From the NCBI GenBank assembly GCA_036897095.1, contig JAYMSP010001761.1, positions 1 to 29,112 of the forward strand: 29,112 nt of DNA. Reading direction: 5' to 3'. Source of the stretch: Plantago elongata (taxonomy: Eukaryota; Streptophyta; Magnoliopsida; Lamiales; Plantaginaceae). Below, piece by piece: positions 1-10,018 of this stretch. The stretch's first letter is position 1. Every line of letters begins with the position of its first letter. The notes below the pieces were generated by a model. The model had not been told where the DNA came from and did no database searches. It was given only the letters and a program-made list of their open reading frames with translations. The position numbers were made by a program, and so were the translations under genes.

Positions 1-2
1 GT

Positions 3-230
3 TGATGACTTGATGTTTTTTAAATGAATTTTTATTAATTAACATGAAATATAGCATTACAATTACAATTGTTGAACAAGACGAATTTATCAATCGATTC
101 TAGATGCAAGTCACCACCAATCTCTATTCATAATCACCCATTTCGGGGAATCGAACTCGTGACCTCATGGTTACGGGGTGTCTCGGCTTGCCACTCAGCT
201 ACAAACGCTTTGACTGATGACTTGATGTTT
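3..230 (-). mobile_element. tRNA-derived SINE with 16-bp target-site duplications
   Basis: A perfect 16-bp direct repeat, TGATGACTTGATGTTT, lies at 3-18 and 215-230. The 196 bp between them (19-214) read on the minus strand as a SINE. A pol III A box (TAGCTGAGTGG) lies at 201-191 and a B box (GAGTTCGATTCC) at 158-147, followed by a tRNA-unrelated body and an A-rich tail against the left repeat. The A-to-B spacing matches a tRNA-derived head. It is not a working tRNA, because no cloverleaf with a 3' acceptor stem can be completed. The intact repeats suggest a fairly recent insertion. The family name is not recognised. Confidence 0.82.
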
Positions 231-1590
231 ATGCTAGCACTATTGTAGTGACGATGAAGATGATGATCAGTATGTTTAATACAAGGTTTAGATGGAATTT
301 AAAGATTTTATATGTTAAAATTTGAAGGGGGATTATAAGATACCACCTTTAGAGAAAGACATAAAAGACTAACTATTATTAATTATACAATCACACCGAA
401 TAAAAAAACTAACTACAAGACTAACTCAACCCAACCAAAAGCTAGAAAGTGAGTTATTCTAAATGGGTCAATCTATTTCACAGTTTAACCCACATTCTAT
501 GTTAGTACTCTCGCATAAACCTACACACATAGATACGGAAATTATCTCTCTAGAAAACTTCATCTCGGCGAAAAAAGGCTTAAACTCGTCGGAAAAAACT
601 CAAAAAAGGGTCGATCTCACCGGAAACAACATCACAAAGGTATGAAACATTGGGTCTTGACCTAGTTTTTGTGAAATAAGTGATTATTTTGATGAATTTC
701 ATCTCGTATTCTCTTTTTTTTTTCTCGAAATATATCCAAATCGATTGAACCACGTTTGTAATCAATGAAATCAACTACATGAAGGTAAGACACAGTTGAA
801 TCTCTTCTGATTTAGGTGAAATCGATGTGTATTTAAAGTTTTTATTTATTTTTTAATGATATAACACAATAAGAGTGAGTGGGAAAATTCAATTTGGTCC
901 TAATTTTCGTTCAATTTTATATTTTACAGTATAAATCTGATTCAAATCGTGAGAAGACCCACTCTCACACAAACCGCACGTGTAAAACACACACTCCCTT
1001 TTAACCGTACAAATGTGATTCATTGTTAACTCTCACTTAATCTCCACCGTCTATCTCTATCAATATCTCTCCCACTTATCTTTCTTCTTCTTCTCCAACA
1101 TTTCTTTCCATATCTTTCTCTCTTTCGTGTCTTTTCCACACAAAACACATTTTGATCTCCACAAATATTGAGAAATTAATAGGTGAAACCATTCATATCA
1201 AATTTTGGATCTCACTATAAGCTTCATATCCATATAAATTGTTTTGGAATTCGAGTTGGTTTGGATCGGAATCATCAGATCAAATCAACACCCTTTCGCC
1301 TCTTCCAATCTTAATTCCGATAATACCAACTCTTAGGAGACCACTTCCTTCCCTAATTGCCACCATATATATCGATCTTCCTATGCTCTAAGAATTGTAT
1401 TGACTTGAGTATTATGGTTAGGTTTTAGTTCTCCTCCAATTTCTGAAAGAAGACACACGAGAGTAATCAAAAAGTGTAAAAGAAAGACTTGTCTTGGTTT
1501 TAGATAAATGAGAGAGTGTCTTAAAAGAGTAAAAGTGAAAGCAACATAAGTTAGTGCTTGGTAGGGATGTGTTTTGGGTATTTAATCGTT
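231..1590. other. Intergenic region with G-box and pyrimidine-rich tract
   Basis: No convincing gene is seen. A G-box core CACGTG lies at 977-982. It is followed by a strongly pyrimidine-rich stretch (about 1050-1140, CTT and TCT runs) that resembles a plant promoter or 5' leader, but no ORF follows it. Short ORFs here are AT-rich and lack recognisable domains. This may be the stranded promoter of a gene displaced by the transposon to its right, or ordinary spacer. Confidence 0.4.
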
Positions 1591-1599
1591 GACCGCGAC

Positions 1600-1747
1600 G
1601 AAACACGCCGTTTGGTACGAAAAATGGATTTTAAAACATACTTGCTAGCCTGCCGGGCCTCCGCGCGAAACACACTCGACGGCGTGTTTCGGCATCACTT
1701 CTCCGAGGAGTGATTCCGAAACACGCCGTCAAGTGTGTTTTTCGTGG
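1600..1747. repeat. GC-rich long hairpin with AAACACGCCGT motifs
   Basis: Two 25-bp arms at 1668-1692 and 1716-1740 are inverted complements with a single mismatch, and the centre (CTCC-GA-GGAG) pairs further. A third copy of the arm core, AAACACGCCGT, sits at 1601-1611. The GC content is far above that of its surroundings. Such structures occur in subterminal regions of DNA transposons and in foldback elements. Its position just left of the Harbinger genes suggests it may belong to that or another DNA element, but no matching right end was found. Confidence 0.6.
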
Positions 1748-2537
1748 CCACGCGAATTGTCTAGTTTACCCCCAATTTGTCAAATGAAATTACATTACTC
1801 ACCCTTCTAACCTAATTATCAGACAAAGATCCTGGTATAAATGCTATTTGCATTTACTGAGCTCATTCATTGTCGAATGACGGCAGAATTTGTGACATTT
1901 ACTGAGTTCGATCTTTGGTAAGTTTTCTTCTTCTTTTCTTGTTCATTCATCGATTGTTGTATGAACTTGTCGAATTCGAGTTGATGTACTGTTCAATTCG
2001 ATTTGTTTTTTTTTTCTTTGGCTTACTTGATCTCTGTTCTTACAGAAATAGACGAATTCGATGCATGTGAAAGTTGGCTCGGTCGTGTGAGTGGTCGAAT
2101 ACAACAACAACAAAAAAAAAAAAACTGGTACGCTCATGGCTTATTCGAGCTGTGTTTTTTTTTTTGTTTAAGTTGTTGTTCGAGTTGGGTTCAAAAATCT
2201 ATTTAGTTTGCATTTCTTGGGTTTGTGGTGGAATAGATGTGTGGTGCCGATGGTTAAAATGTGTACTTGGATTTGTGTACTTGAGCTGATGGTTTATATG
2301 CCAAATTGAGTTGCATAATGTGGATTGTTGTATGTAAGAATTGGTTCTGAACTTGAGTTGTAGTTGAATTTTAATGTGCAATTAAATAGTTCATTTTCCA
2401 GGTTTGTCATAATATTATTGTATGAGGTTGGTTTTCTATATTGTTTACTGCCTGAATTAGGTGTCAGGTGTCATTTAAGTGTGTACTTATTTGTGCTATG
2501 TAATAGTTGTCTGACTCTTGTCATATGTTTAGTAGAA
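1748..2537 (+). other. Leader region of the Harbinger transposase gene
   Basis: There is no separate gene here. A possible 5'-UTR intron runs from a donor after 1917 (GTAAGTTTTC) to an acceptor at 2045 (TTCTTACAG). A further acceptor-like site (CATATGTTTAG, ending at 2532) lies just before the chosen transposase ATG at 2538. An open frame runs upstream of that ATG back to 2364 but is hydrophobic and unlike the family, so it is probably untranslated leader. Confidence 0.35.
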
Positions 2538-3854
2538 ATGTTATCTGAGGAACAACGTGTCGCTCTTATCCGGGGTATTCTTGTGTTGTCTTTGGGGATG
2601 ATGCTAGCTATGAGTTGGTATTATGCTAAACATGTTAGACCACGACTAGTAAGAAAGTGTAAGCATGGAAGACGTTATACGATGAAGGGTAAAATGGATA
2701 GGCAGAAGGAGTACATTGAGCGATTAACTGAGAGGGATGACGATGATTGCAAAAACTGCCTTCGCATGGATAAGAATTACTTCAAGCAGTTTTGTTCTTT
2801 GTTGGCTGATAGTGGGGGGTTGAAAAAAGGCAAGTATGTTAGTCTGGAGGAGAAGGTTGCCACGTTCCTTGCTATCATTGGGCACCACACGAAGCATCGG
2901 GTGGCAAAGTTTGCCTTTAGGCGTTCCGGATGGACGATTAGTGTGTACTTTAATGAGGTTTTAAGGTGTGTACTAAAGCTACATGAAGTATTACTTGCTC
3001 GACCGGAGCCAATTCCTAACACTTGCATTGAAGAGCCATGGTGTCATTTCAAGGTATATGTTATAGTGATTTGTAAGTATTTAGAAACTAATATGATCGG
3101 TTTGTGTATGAAACTGAATTGGCATTATTTTTATTCAATGTGTAGGGCTGTCTCGGCGCATTGGACGAAACATATGTGAAGATTGAGGCGGGGCATCAAT
3201 ATCATGATTTATATCGTAACAGAAAGGGTTATGTATCGATGAACATGCTTGGCGTAGTAGACAAAGACATGAAGTTTATTTACGTATTAAGTGGATGGGA
3301 AGGTTCTGCGGCAGATAATAAGGTTTTGAGGGATGAAATGGACCGACCAATCGACTTTTCGGTTCCTCAAGGTAGTGAAGTGGTTTTAACAGCCTCCCAT
3401 ATTGTCATTCTTCTTCAATTGTCATGATTCTAACCGGTTATATATGATACATGTAGGTAACTATTACTTGGTAGACATCGGATATATGAATGCTCCGGGT
3501 TTCCTGCCTCCATTCCGTAAGACTAGGTATCATTTAAAGGAGTGGGCTGAATCAAACATGTGGTCAAGAAATCCAAAAGAATATTTCAATTTAAAGCATT
3601 CACAAGCTAGAAATGTCGTTTAGCGTACTTTTGGATTGTTTAAGAAGAGGTTTGCTATCTTACGGACATCGACTTTCTATCCGCTTGAAACTCAAAGCGA
3701 TATAACACTAGCTTGTTGCCTAGTACATAACTTCATGAGAGAGGCTGCAAGTGATGACTTGCTAATGAATGAAGCCGAGGTTGCAAATGAGGATGGAGAA
3801 GTATTGTCGGATGAGGAGTATGAAGAAGATGTGCTCGGTGTACAATTGATATGA
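2538..3854 (+). pseudogene. PIF/Harbinger DDE transposase (ALP1/HARBI1-like), inactivated
   Basis: Three exons can be read in one consistent frame: 2538-3053, 3146-3371 and 3457-3854. The introns are GT-AG, 3054-3145 and 3372-3456. Together they give about 379 residues, normal for plant Harbinger nucleases. After a hydrophobic N-terminus comes a helix-turn-helix-like section (KVATFLAIIGHHTKHRVAKF), then the DDE core. The first Asp is in GALDETYVKI (codon 3164-3166) and the second in LVDIGYMNAPGFL (codon 3474-3476). The third acidic residue should be the Glu of the R-N-V-V-E-R-T-F-G block. Here that codon is TAG (3621-3623), while the frame stays open on both sides to the TGA at 3852. The family normally cuts and pastes the element with help from a Myb-like partner, which is encoded just downstream. 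The family call is secure. The stop makes this copy non-catalytic. Confidence 0.88.
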
Positions 3855-4288
3855 GAACTGTTCAAGTGTCCATTGTGGAAACAATTCAGACGTGATTTAG
3901 CGAACCACATGTATTTCTGGTGGAAGAAAAGAAGGGCAAGCGGACATGTGTGAAGTGGCTGATGGTTGATGAAGAGAAGGATTCCGCTTAATTTGGTTTT
4001 AAACTTTTGTGTTTTGTTCAAGAGGTTTGGATTGTTAATGCCTTCATGATTAGTTTACTGTATTCAAACTAATAGTACTTGTGATGTTTAATTGTGTAGT
4101 TTGTTTGATGGATTTAATATTTCGATATGAAATTTAGTCACTTGCAATTTCGGTCTATTATGTTACTGTGTCAATTACTTGTGTTTCTGAATCAATGAAG
4201 TATAATTAGCATTGCCATCATTGTGACTTTGATGTTGCCTGATCATTAGTTATATTTTTTGTTTGTTTGTTGTTGTATGCATATAGAG
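3855..4288 (+). other. Spacer between the two Harbinger genes
   Basis: This is AT-rich spacer of about 430 bp. It presumably holds the 3' end of the transposase transcript and the promoter and leader of the Myb-like gene. An acceptor-like CATATAG lies immediately before the ATG at 4289. No other gene is seen. Confidence 0.4.
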
Positions 4289-5628
4289 ATGGCTCAGTAC
4301 TCGGAGAGCGTTGAGGATGACGTTAATGGCGACCCGAACTCATACTTTGACACGGTCACTCAACCCACTCAAGCTAGTCAAGCAACTGGAGCTACACAAT
4401 TTGCTGAAGCTGCTAAACGTGCTCAACCTGCTCAAGCTACTCAAGCTACTCAATCCACTCAAGCCACTAAAGGTGATGGGAAGCGGAAAAATGTGAAATG
4501 GAAGAAATCTTATGAGTTGGAGATGATTGCTGTTATGAGGAGGACCAAGCATATTGGTTTAAGGGCAGGGAAATCATTCAAGTCAGGTGGGCTGAACTAC
4601 ATTGAGTCTCAATTAACTCTTAAATTTCCAGGTTGTGGAATAACTGTGAAGCCGGCGATCACGAATCGTTTAAGGCTTTGGAAGCAACGTCACAAGGCAA
4701 TATTAATCTTGAAGTCTCGAAGCGGGATCACATGGTGCGATGTGACCAAGTCATTTCGATTGTGTCCGGAAAAATTATGGGATAAGCTAGTGAAGGTATT
4801 TTGCGTACTGTTTTAATAATATTACAATTTCATAGTGTGTGAATTTGGCTTACTGGTGAATTAAACATTGATTGAATTGTTCATGAATAATAGTGTATAA
4901 ATTGAGAAATTGAGCACTCCCAGATTGTTTAAATAATTGTGCTTCAGTGTTTCTCATTTGCAAATGAAGTTGTTCATGGTCAAAATTTCATGCATAATTT
5001 GCAGGACGAAACTAAGATGGCTGGAATGAAGGAGAAGGAATGAGACCTGTTTGAGGATTGGTGCGAACACTTTGGCACGGATATTGCAACGGGGAAAAAA
5101 TCTAGAGCATTTGGTGAGGATTGTGAGAAGATATTGTGTGCTGACCGACTACATGGAGCTACATCAAATGAACTGGAGCAAGGGTACGAGTTACCTACTG
5201 ATGTTGGTGACGAAAGTGTTGCCAATCAGCCTGATTATTGTGTGCCGGATCATTCACACATACCGACCATAACTAAGGGAGTTGTTGTGGCTAAGAGGAA
5301 GAGGTTTAAGGCTGCTCATGAAACTGATGCTCAATTTTTGAACATGATAGATGGATTCATTAACTTCAGCAAGGAAGCAATCCAAGCCATTACGAAACCA
5401 CAACTTGCAACCTCTACATCGACAACTGTTGAAGATATTGATGGTGAGTACAAGATGTTGGCTAAGGAGTTAGATAAGTTCGACAACATTGGCTCTACTC
5501 ATCGAGTGCAAATAGGCTTGAACCTTGTCTAGGACAAGGGGTTGAGAACCTACTTCTTGAATATGAATGATGTTGACAAGTTTGAGTATATTAGCAGGTG
5601 TGTTGAGGACATGGAAGGTGATCCGTAG
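4289..5628 (+). pseudogene. Myb/SANT-like accessory protein of the Harbinger element, with stops
   Basis: Two exons, 4289-4795 and 5005-5628, join across a GT-AG intron (4796-5004; acceptor TTTGCAG) in phase 0, for about 376 codons. The N-terminus (residues about 20-65) is a low-complexity T/Q/A-rich repeat. Residues about 70-165 form a Myb/SANT-like block with spaced tryptophans (VKWKKSYE, LRLWKQRH, ITWCD, EKLWDKLVK), as in plant transposon Myb_DNA-bind_3 proteins. In PIF/Harbinger elements this partner binds the element ends and helps bring the transposase into the nucleus. The frame is broken by TGA at 5041-5043 and TAG at 5530-5532. Reading continues sensibly after each, including a C-terminal RTYFLNMNDVDKFEYI block, and ends at TAG 5626-5628. 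It is therefore a recent pseudogene. The C-terminal half is not recognised beyond its place in this family. Confidence 0.75.
4355..4470 (+). repeat. Coding minisatellite, 9-bp ACTCAAGCT-type unit
   Basis: Imperfect repeats of a 9-bp unit (ACTCAAGCT and variants) encode Thr-Gln-Ala-type triplets within the N-terminus of the Myb/SANT-like gene. The unit length is a multiple of three, so changes in copy number would keep the reading frame. Confidence 0.7.
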
Positions 5629-6253
5629 ACGTAAAAGGTTACAAAGAGGCGGTGTGCAACATTACATGACAAATGGGGGTGGAATTTTGTCCTCTGACAT
5701 ATATTTTTGTTCAAATTTGAAAATACCTTCTCATGTTTTGACCCCATTTGCATGATTACTGTAAAATTGTAATGCTATGTACTCTAATTTGGGCTACTTC
5801 ATATGACATGTAATATTTGATGCAAACCTGGAAGTATTATTTACCTTGAATTGGAGTTGATTAATGGTAACATTTGATGTTATTGTCACTTTATTGGACT
5901 CATAAAAAATAAGCAGTGTAATTTGAACATTCATCAATTTGTGTATACTGAGGATTCATTGTTATAAGAGAATTAGGCTCAATACACATGATGGATGGTG
6001 CTATATTTGAATCACACTAGTTCCAATTAAGAACTGAAATGATTGATAAAAGATAACTTGAACTAGAGAAAACCCCATACCACTTCATTACACAGAGGAA
6101 CCAAATACTCGAGCTCGACAAGGTCGATTACAAATGTAGAAATTCAGAAACATAGACGTTATACTAGTGAAAAGATATTGAAATAGCAAATGGAAACAAC
6201 AATACATGAAAGCGAACACACATGTGGGGGGTATTTGATTGAAATTGATTGCT
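5629..6253. other. Intergenic region between convergent genes
   Basis: This AT-rich stretch separates the plus-strand Myb-like pseudogene from the minus-strand 264-residue ORF, and presumably holds both 3' ends. A short open frame overlapping 6088-6253 on the minus strand shows no domain. No other structure is seen. Confidence 0.4.
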
Positions 6254-7177
6254 CTAAGGCTTCTTGTGGAACTTCCATGTAATCTTAGAGTAAGTGCTAG
6301 CTTTGACAGTGGGACTACTGCCACTGGAGGAACAACCCGGTGAAGTAGTCGTGTTGGAAATGAGTTTTTTCTTCCGCTCAGTAGCCCTTTGGATACTTGC
6401 AAGCCTAGCATTCCTCCACTCTTCTTCAGTTCCAGACATGACAGAGTTTGGTGAACCGTCTTCGAACCAAAGTTTGGTTTGTTGGAAAGACGATTTTGCA
6501 AGAGATTCATAGATGGTACATTGTGGTGGTGCCCTATTAGGAGAATTGAAGTTGTTCATGACAGAACGGGTATCGCTAGCACTGTTCACAATGGAGACAC
6601 TGCCTAGTTGAAAGGCCTTAGTTTCCTTCGACGGACCAAATTCGTCTTCCCCACCACTCTGCAAATCAAGTGTATCATCGACGCAAGCAAGGTCCCTACC
6701 TTCGAACAAAATACCCAAGTCGAAGGCCAGGGGATCTCCGACAAGGTAGTACCAAATGCACCTATCGTCATCCTGTATCGACATTACAATGAATAAGTAT
6801 CATGTGCTATAATTGTAATGGAAAACTAACCGAAAGCAAAGTCAATATTAAATGATGATCAATGAAGTCGAAAATAGTAACTCAGTTGTTGAATAATTTA
6901 CCTCCAAGGCTTTTGCCCAGGCGACATCATGCCCATTGAACATGTTAGTAACTCGATTGTACTTGATCCCGTCGGCTTTCACAAGCTTGTTGAAAACTAC
7001 ATGACGGTCATTGAGCTTCTTAAGGCAGGAGTGTACCCACACAAACATGGTCTCATCCATAGCCATCTCGGACAACAACGTGACGAGGAACTCAACTTGA
7101 TCCTGCGGGAAGTTTGGCTTGTAGAAAATTGAAGCTTGAGCCTTGAGGGCTCTAGCTTTGGAGAAGTTTGGTGGCAT
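6254..7177 (-). CDS. Intact two-exon ORF, possible Myb/SANT-like protein
   Basis: ATG at 7177 opens exon 1 (7177-6902). A donor (GAG|GTAAATT) and acceptor (GATACAG|GATGAC) lead in phase 0 to exon 2 (6772-6254), for 264 residues and a stop with no internal breaks. Residues about 18-95 are helical, with hydrophobic spacing like a Myb/SANT-like DNA-binding region (FLVTLLSEMAMDE, HVVFNKLVKADGIKYNRVTNMF, HDVAWAKAL). An acidic, Gly/Ser-rich middle follows, and the tail is basic and serine-rich (ERKKKLISNTTTSPGCSSSG). A TATA box (TATAAATA) lies 74-81 bases upstream of the ATG. The gene converges on the Harbinger pair. It could be a transposon accessory gene of another element, a captured host fragment or a plant-specific hypothetical gene. 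The Myb/SANT reading is a shape judgement, not a firm match. Confidence 0.6.
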
Positions 7178-7250
7178 ATTTGTTATGTTATTATTTTATT
7201 CTAAGTGTTAATTGTTACCTGGTGCACTTTGATAGTATGTATGAGTGTGG

Positions 7251-7258
7251 TATTTATA
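7251..7258 (-). promoter_or_regulatory. TATA box for the 264-residue ORF
   Basis: On the minus strand this reads TATAAATA inside ACTATAAATACC, 74-81 bases upstream of the ATG at 7177. That spacing allows a transcription start about 30 bases downstream and a leader of about 45 bases. Confidence 0.55.
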
Positions 7259-7259
7259 G

Positions 7260-8412
7260 TTGGCAAGTATTGTAGTAGTAAACCCATGTTAGACACTTGA
7301 AGTATCCAACTGCCAAGAGTTGAAACATATTAATGCATGTGGTTGGGTGGCATACTAATGCATTGTTTACTTTCGAATTACACAAGTACTAATAGATTAT
7401 TAGTAAATCAATCCTAGGGAGTTAATTCTTTAACTCCATCAATATTTTATGTACTATAGCTGCAACAATCACACATCAAACTTATGGAATGGTCCAATTA
7501 AATTCAATTCAGTGAAAAGTGATGCTTAGCAAATGAAAAGTGATTTCCAGATTTTCTCCAGATCCTATTGAACATTCATATATGTAAGCCATGTCAAATC
7601 CCATTACAGTATTAAAGTGTTCTTCAACCACACATCTAATTAATAAGAACTGTGATTTTACTATCAATGAGAAGTGATTTCCACATACATGAACCATTTT
7701 CTATGGGGAGTTGCAAACATCAAGTTTGAACTTAAATTTTAAGTAGGTGGCTGCTATAGATCCAAAGTTAGATGTTGTAGGAGGCTGAAGTCTTGCATCA
7801 AATAAAAGAAGGTTAATTTGTTGCATCAAGTCATTCTTGAATAATATAGATTGAAGTCATTCATCAATACAATATTCTCCATGTTGCCAGCAAGTATACT
7901 ATTACTGAAAGCTAAAATGCAACTACTATTTTGAGTTGTTGCATCAATTTATTCTTCATTATAGCTTAGTTTCAGGCAGCAGGATATAGAGTCAACTATA
8001 TAACCAATTCATGAATGAATGTAGAATTGTTAATGTTGCCAGCAAGTATAGAAGAACTGAAAGCTTAAATGCAATACAAGTTTCAGGCTGCAGAATATTT
8101 AGTGAACTACAACATCAAATCATTCTTCAATACGCATTTCTTTATTGATTCAGCTATGTATTCAAAAATAGAGTGTAGTAGCCTGTGAGGTAGTTGGATT
8201 TAAAATGAACTCCATTACAGGTTCTTAATAATGTAAGAGAGTATGGTCAAGATCATATGTCCATCATCTTGAGAAGTCATACAACACCAACATAATGGTT
8301 GACCGCGACTAATAAGGCATAAAATCTAATATAATCTTTGAATCAAATATTAAACATGTCATCAACCAATCCATTGCTTATGTCCTAGTGCATCTAAGTG
8401 CCTTACAAATAT

Positions 8413-8414
<2 letters not shown>
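7260..8414. repeat. AT-rich intergenic region with a diverged 152-bp duplication
   Basis: No gene is seen. Two diverged copies of a block of about 152 bp start at 7881 and 8033. Both begin ATGTTGCCAGCAAGTAT, followed by ACTGAAAGCT and a TTCAGGC(A/T)GCAG segment. Related CATCAA-TCATTCTT phrases recur at about 7822 and 8110. GGTTGACCGCGACTAA at 8297-8312 shares a 12-mer with 1588-1599. The origin of the repeat is unknown. Confidence 0.5.

Positions 8415-8465
<51 letters not shown>
8415..8465. repeat. (AC)n microsatellite
   Basis: An uninterrupted dinucleotide array of about 25 AC repeats. It is likely length-polymorphic between individuals. Confidence 0.95.
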
Positions 8466-8468
<3 letters not shown>

Positions 8469-8615
8469 GTAGTCGGATTTTTAAAATTTTAACTAACAAC
8501 CGCTAAATACGCACAATATTTAAATATTACAAAATTATGGATCCTAATTATTATTAGGGTCGAGATCTATAACCGACCGCCCGAATGCCCATAATATCCA
8601 ATAGCTCCGGAGTAA

Positions 8616-9084
8616 CTAATTCAATTTCTCTAGCTTCATTCGAAGCCTAATTGCATCAAGGTGTAAGCCAATAACATTGAAGACTCCACGAACATTTGGA
8701 ACGGATGGAGGGATGGTGTAAGTGATCTCGTTTTCATCGTTAACATCCACATGGGTATCTTGCACAAACATGTCTACGAAATCCTCATTATGAATTTGAG
8801 CATTATGCCACATGGAAGACATGTCCTCTTGGGATTGGACTATGTGTAAGTCATTCAGAAACTCGATTCCGTGTGCATGATACCAAACTCTTCGGGGCCA
8901 TGGAATCTCTTCGACATCAATACGGTGAATGGTCTGGAATAGAGATGAAAGGGAGAATTGTTAGTGATCAATGTTGAGGACCCACCTAGTGATCCCACCC
9001 ACATAGTCGACCTTGTCTTCAACGTTACTCCAACGACCTCCGAGTTTCAACACGATACTGGAATTATGCCACGGTGGTGGCCCG
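8616..9084 (-). pseudogene. PB1-like domain gene fragment (MULE/FAR1-type N-terminus), broken
   Basis: On the minus strand an acceptor (TTAATTTGTAG) precedes an exon starting at 9084. Its frame runs to the stop at 8616-8618, interrupted only by TAA at 8963-8961. Near the start is a PB1-like signature (LKLGGRWSNVEDKVDYVGGI), seen at the N-terminus of many plant MULE-related proteins as H-x-GG, then YVGG and acidic residues. The C-terminal part has a conserved block (DMSSMWHNAQIHNEDFVDMF) that also occurs in the gene at 10547-11199. The stop lies in sequence that aligns with coding sequence in that paralogue, so it looks like a true lesion rather than a short intron. A possible upstream exon at 9177-9419 has no recognisable domain. 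The function of the intact family is not known to me. Confidence 0.6.
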
Positions 9085-9099
9085 CTACAAATTAAAATA

Positions 9100-10018
9100 A
9101 AAACCATTATCAAATATTTAAAATGAATGTTGTAAATAATATATTATATACATGAAATAGAATGAAATTAAAATACCTAACACTTTTTTGCGTGAACCAA
9201 AGGGTGACATGAGAAGAGGAATTGAGAGGTTTTTGGGAGGGAATCATCTTCACCATCACTCTGATCATACATTGATACCAATTGATTAACTTGTTTATTG
9301 TACAAATGATCTCCTAAAAGCCATGTTATATAGAAATTCAATATAATAGGTAGGTAACTTGCATTTACTTCATCACACCAAACTACAATTACTTGTACAA
9401 ATGATCTCCTAAAAGTCACTTTTTATTAATTTTTTATGTAATAAAATGTAAAATATTTTTTTTATATTTTTAAAAATATTTTTGAATTGTATTAAACAAT
9501 TTATACCCATAAATTAGCTAATGAGATTTTAAATTTTTTTATTGTTTGTAAAAAAATGTAATTTTGGTATTGTTTGTAAAAAAATGTAAAATGAATTTTT
9601 ATAATATTTAAAATATTTTCCGTAATATTTTAAATCCTTTTATAATTATAATACAAAATTTATACCGATAATTAACGTGGACGCAACACGTTTCCCGTAT
9701 TTGAATTTCAAATAAAAAATACAGGTCAAATACGAATTTGGGGAAAATCACACGTCCGGCGGCCACGTCATCAATTTGATCGGAAAATCGATCGGAGTTC
9801 CTCAATTGGACGGGTGGTTGCAGTAGTGTATCCAAATTGGTCACTCTCACTTTAATGTACCTAAAATGACAGTGTCTCACTCTAGTGTATTTACAAATAA
9901 AATTTTCCGAAGATGCGCTAAACAATTTGCAAAATTGAAATGACACTTTCAAAGTCCATTACTTCATCACACCAAACTACAATTACTTATCCACCCAAAG
10001 ATTAGATTAGTGTAAAAA
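9100..10018. repeat. Repeat-rich spacer with 30-bp direct repeats
   Basis: A 30-bp sequence occurs at 9365-9394 and again at 9959-9988, flanking 564 bp. GTACAAATGATCTCCTAAAA is duplicated at about 9300 and 9396. A 28-bp tandem duplication (ATTGTTTGTAAAAAAATGTA) starts at 9541 and 9569. Between about 9660 and 9910 is a less AT-rich block (CGGCGGCCACGTCATC, then AATCGATCGGAG) that looks like the body of a non-autonomous transposon. No credible ORF is present. Confidence 0.5.

Noticed and set aside
130..214. tRNA gene on the minus strand
   Set aside because: The A and B boxes are present but the acceptor stem does not close, and the unit is bounded by target duplications, so it is a SINE head.
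463..645. Small plus-strand ORF of 60 residues
   Set aside because: No domain, no promoter signal and ordinary composition; it is consistent with chance.
2777..3028. Minus-strand ORF opposite the transposase
   Set aside because: It is a shadow of the coding strand of exon 1 with no independent support.
8951..9000. Short intron that would remove the TAA at 8961-8963
   Set aside because: It would be only about 45-50 bases, below the usual plant minimum, and the paralogue has coding sequence at the same place.
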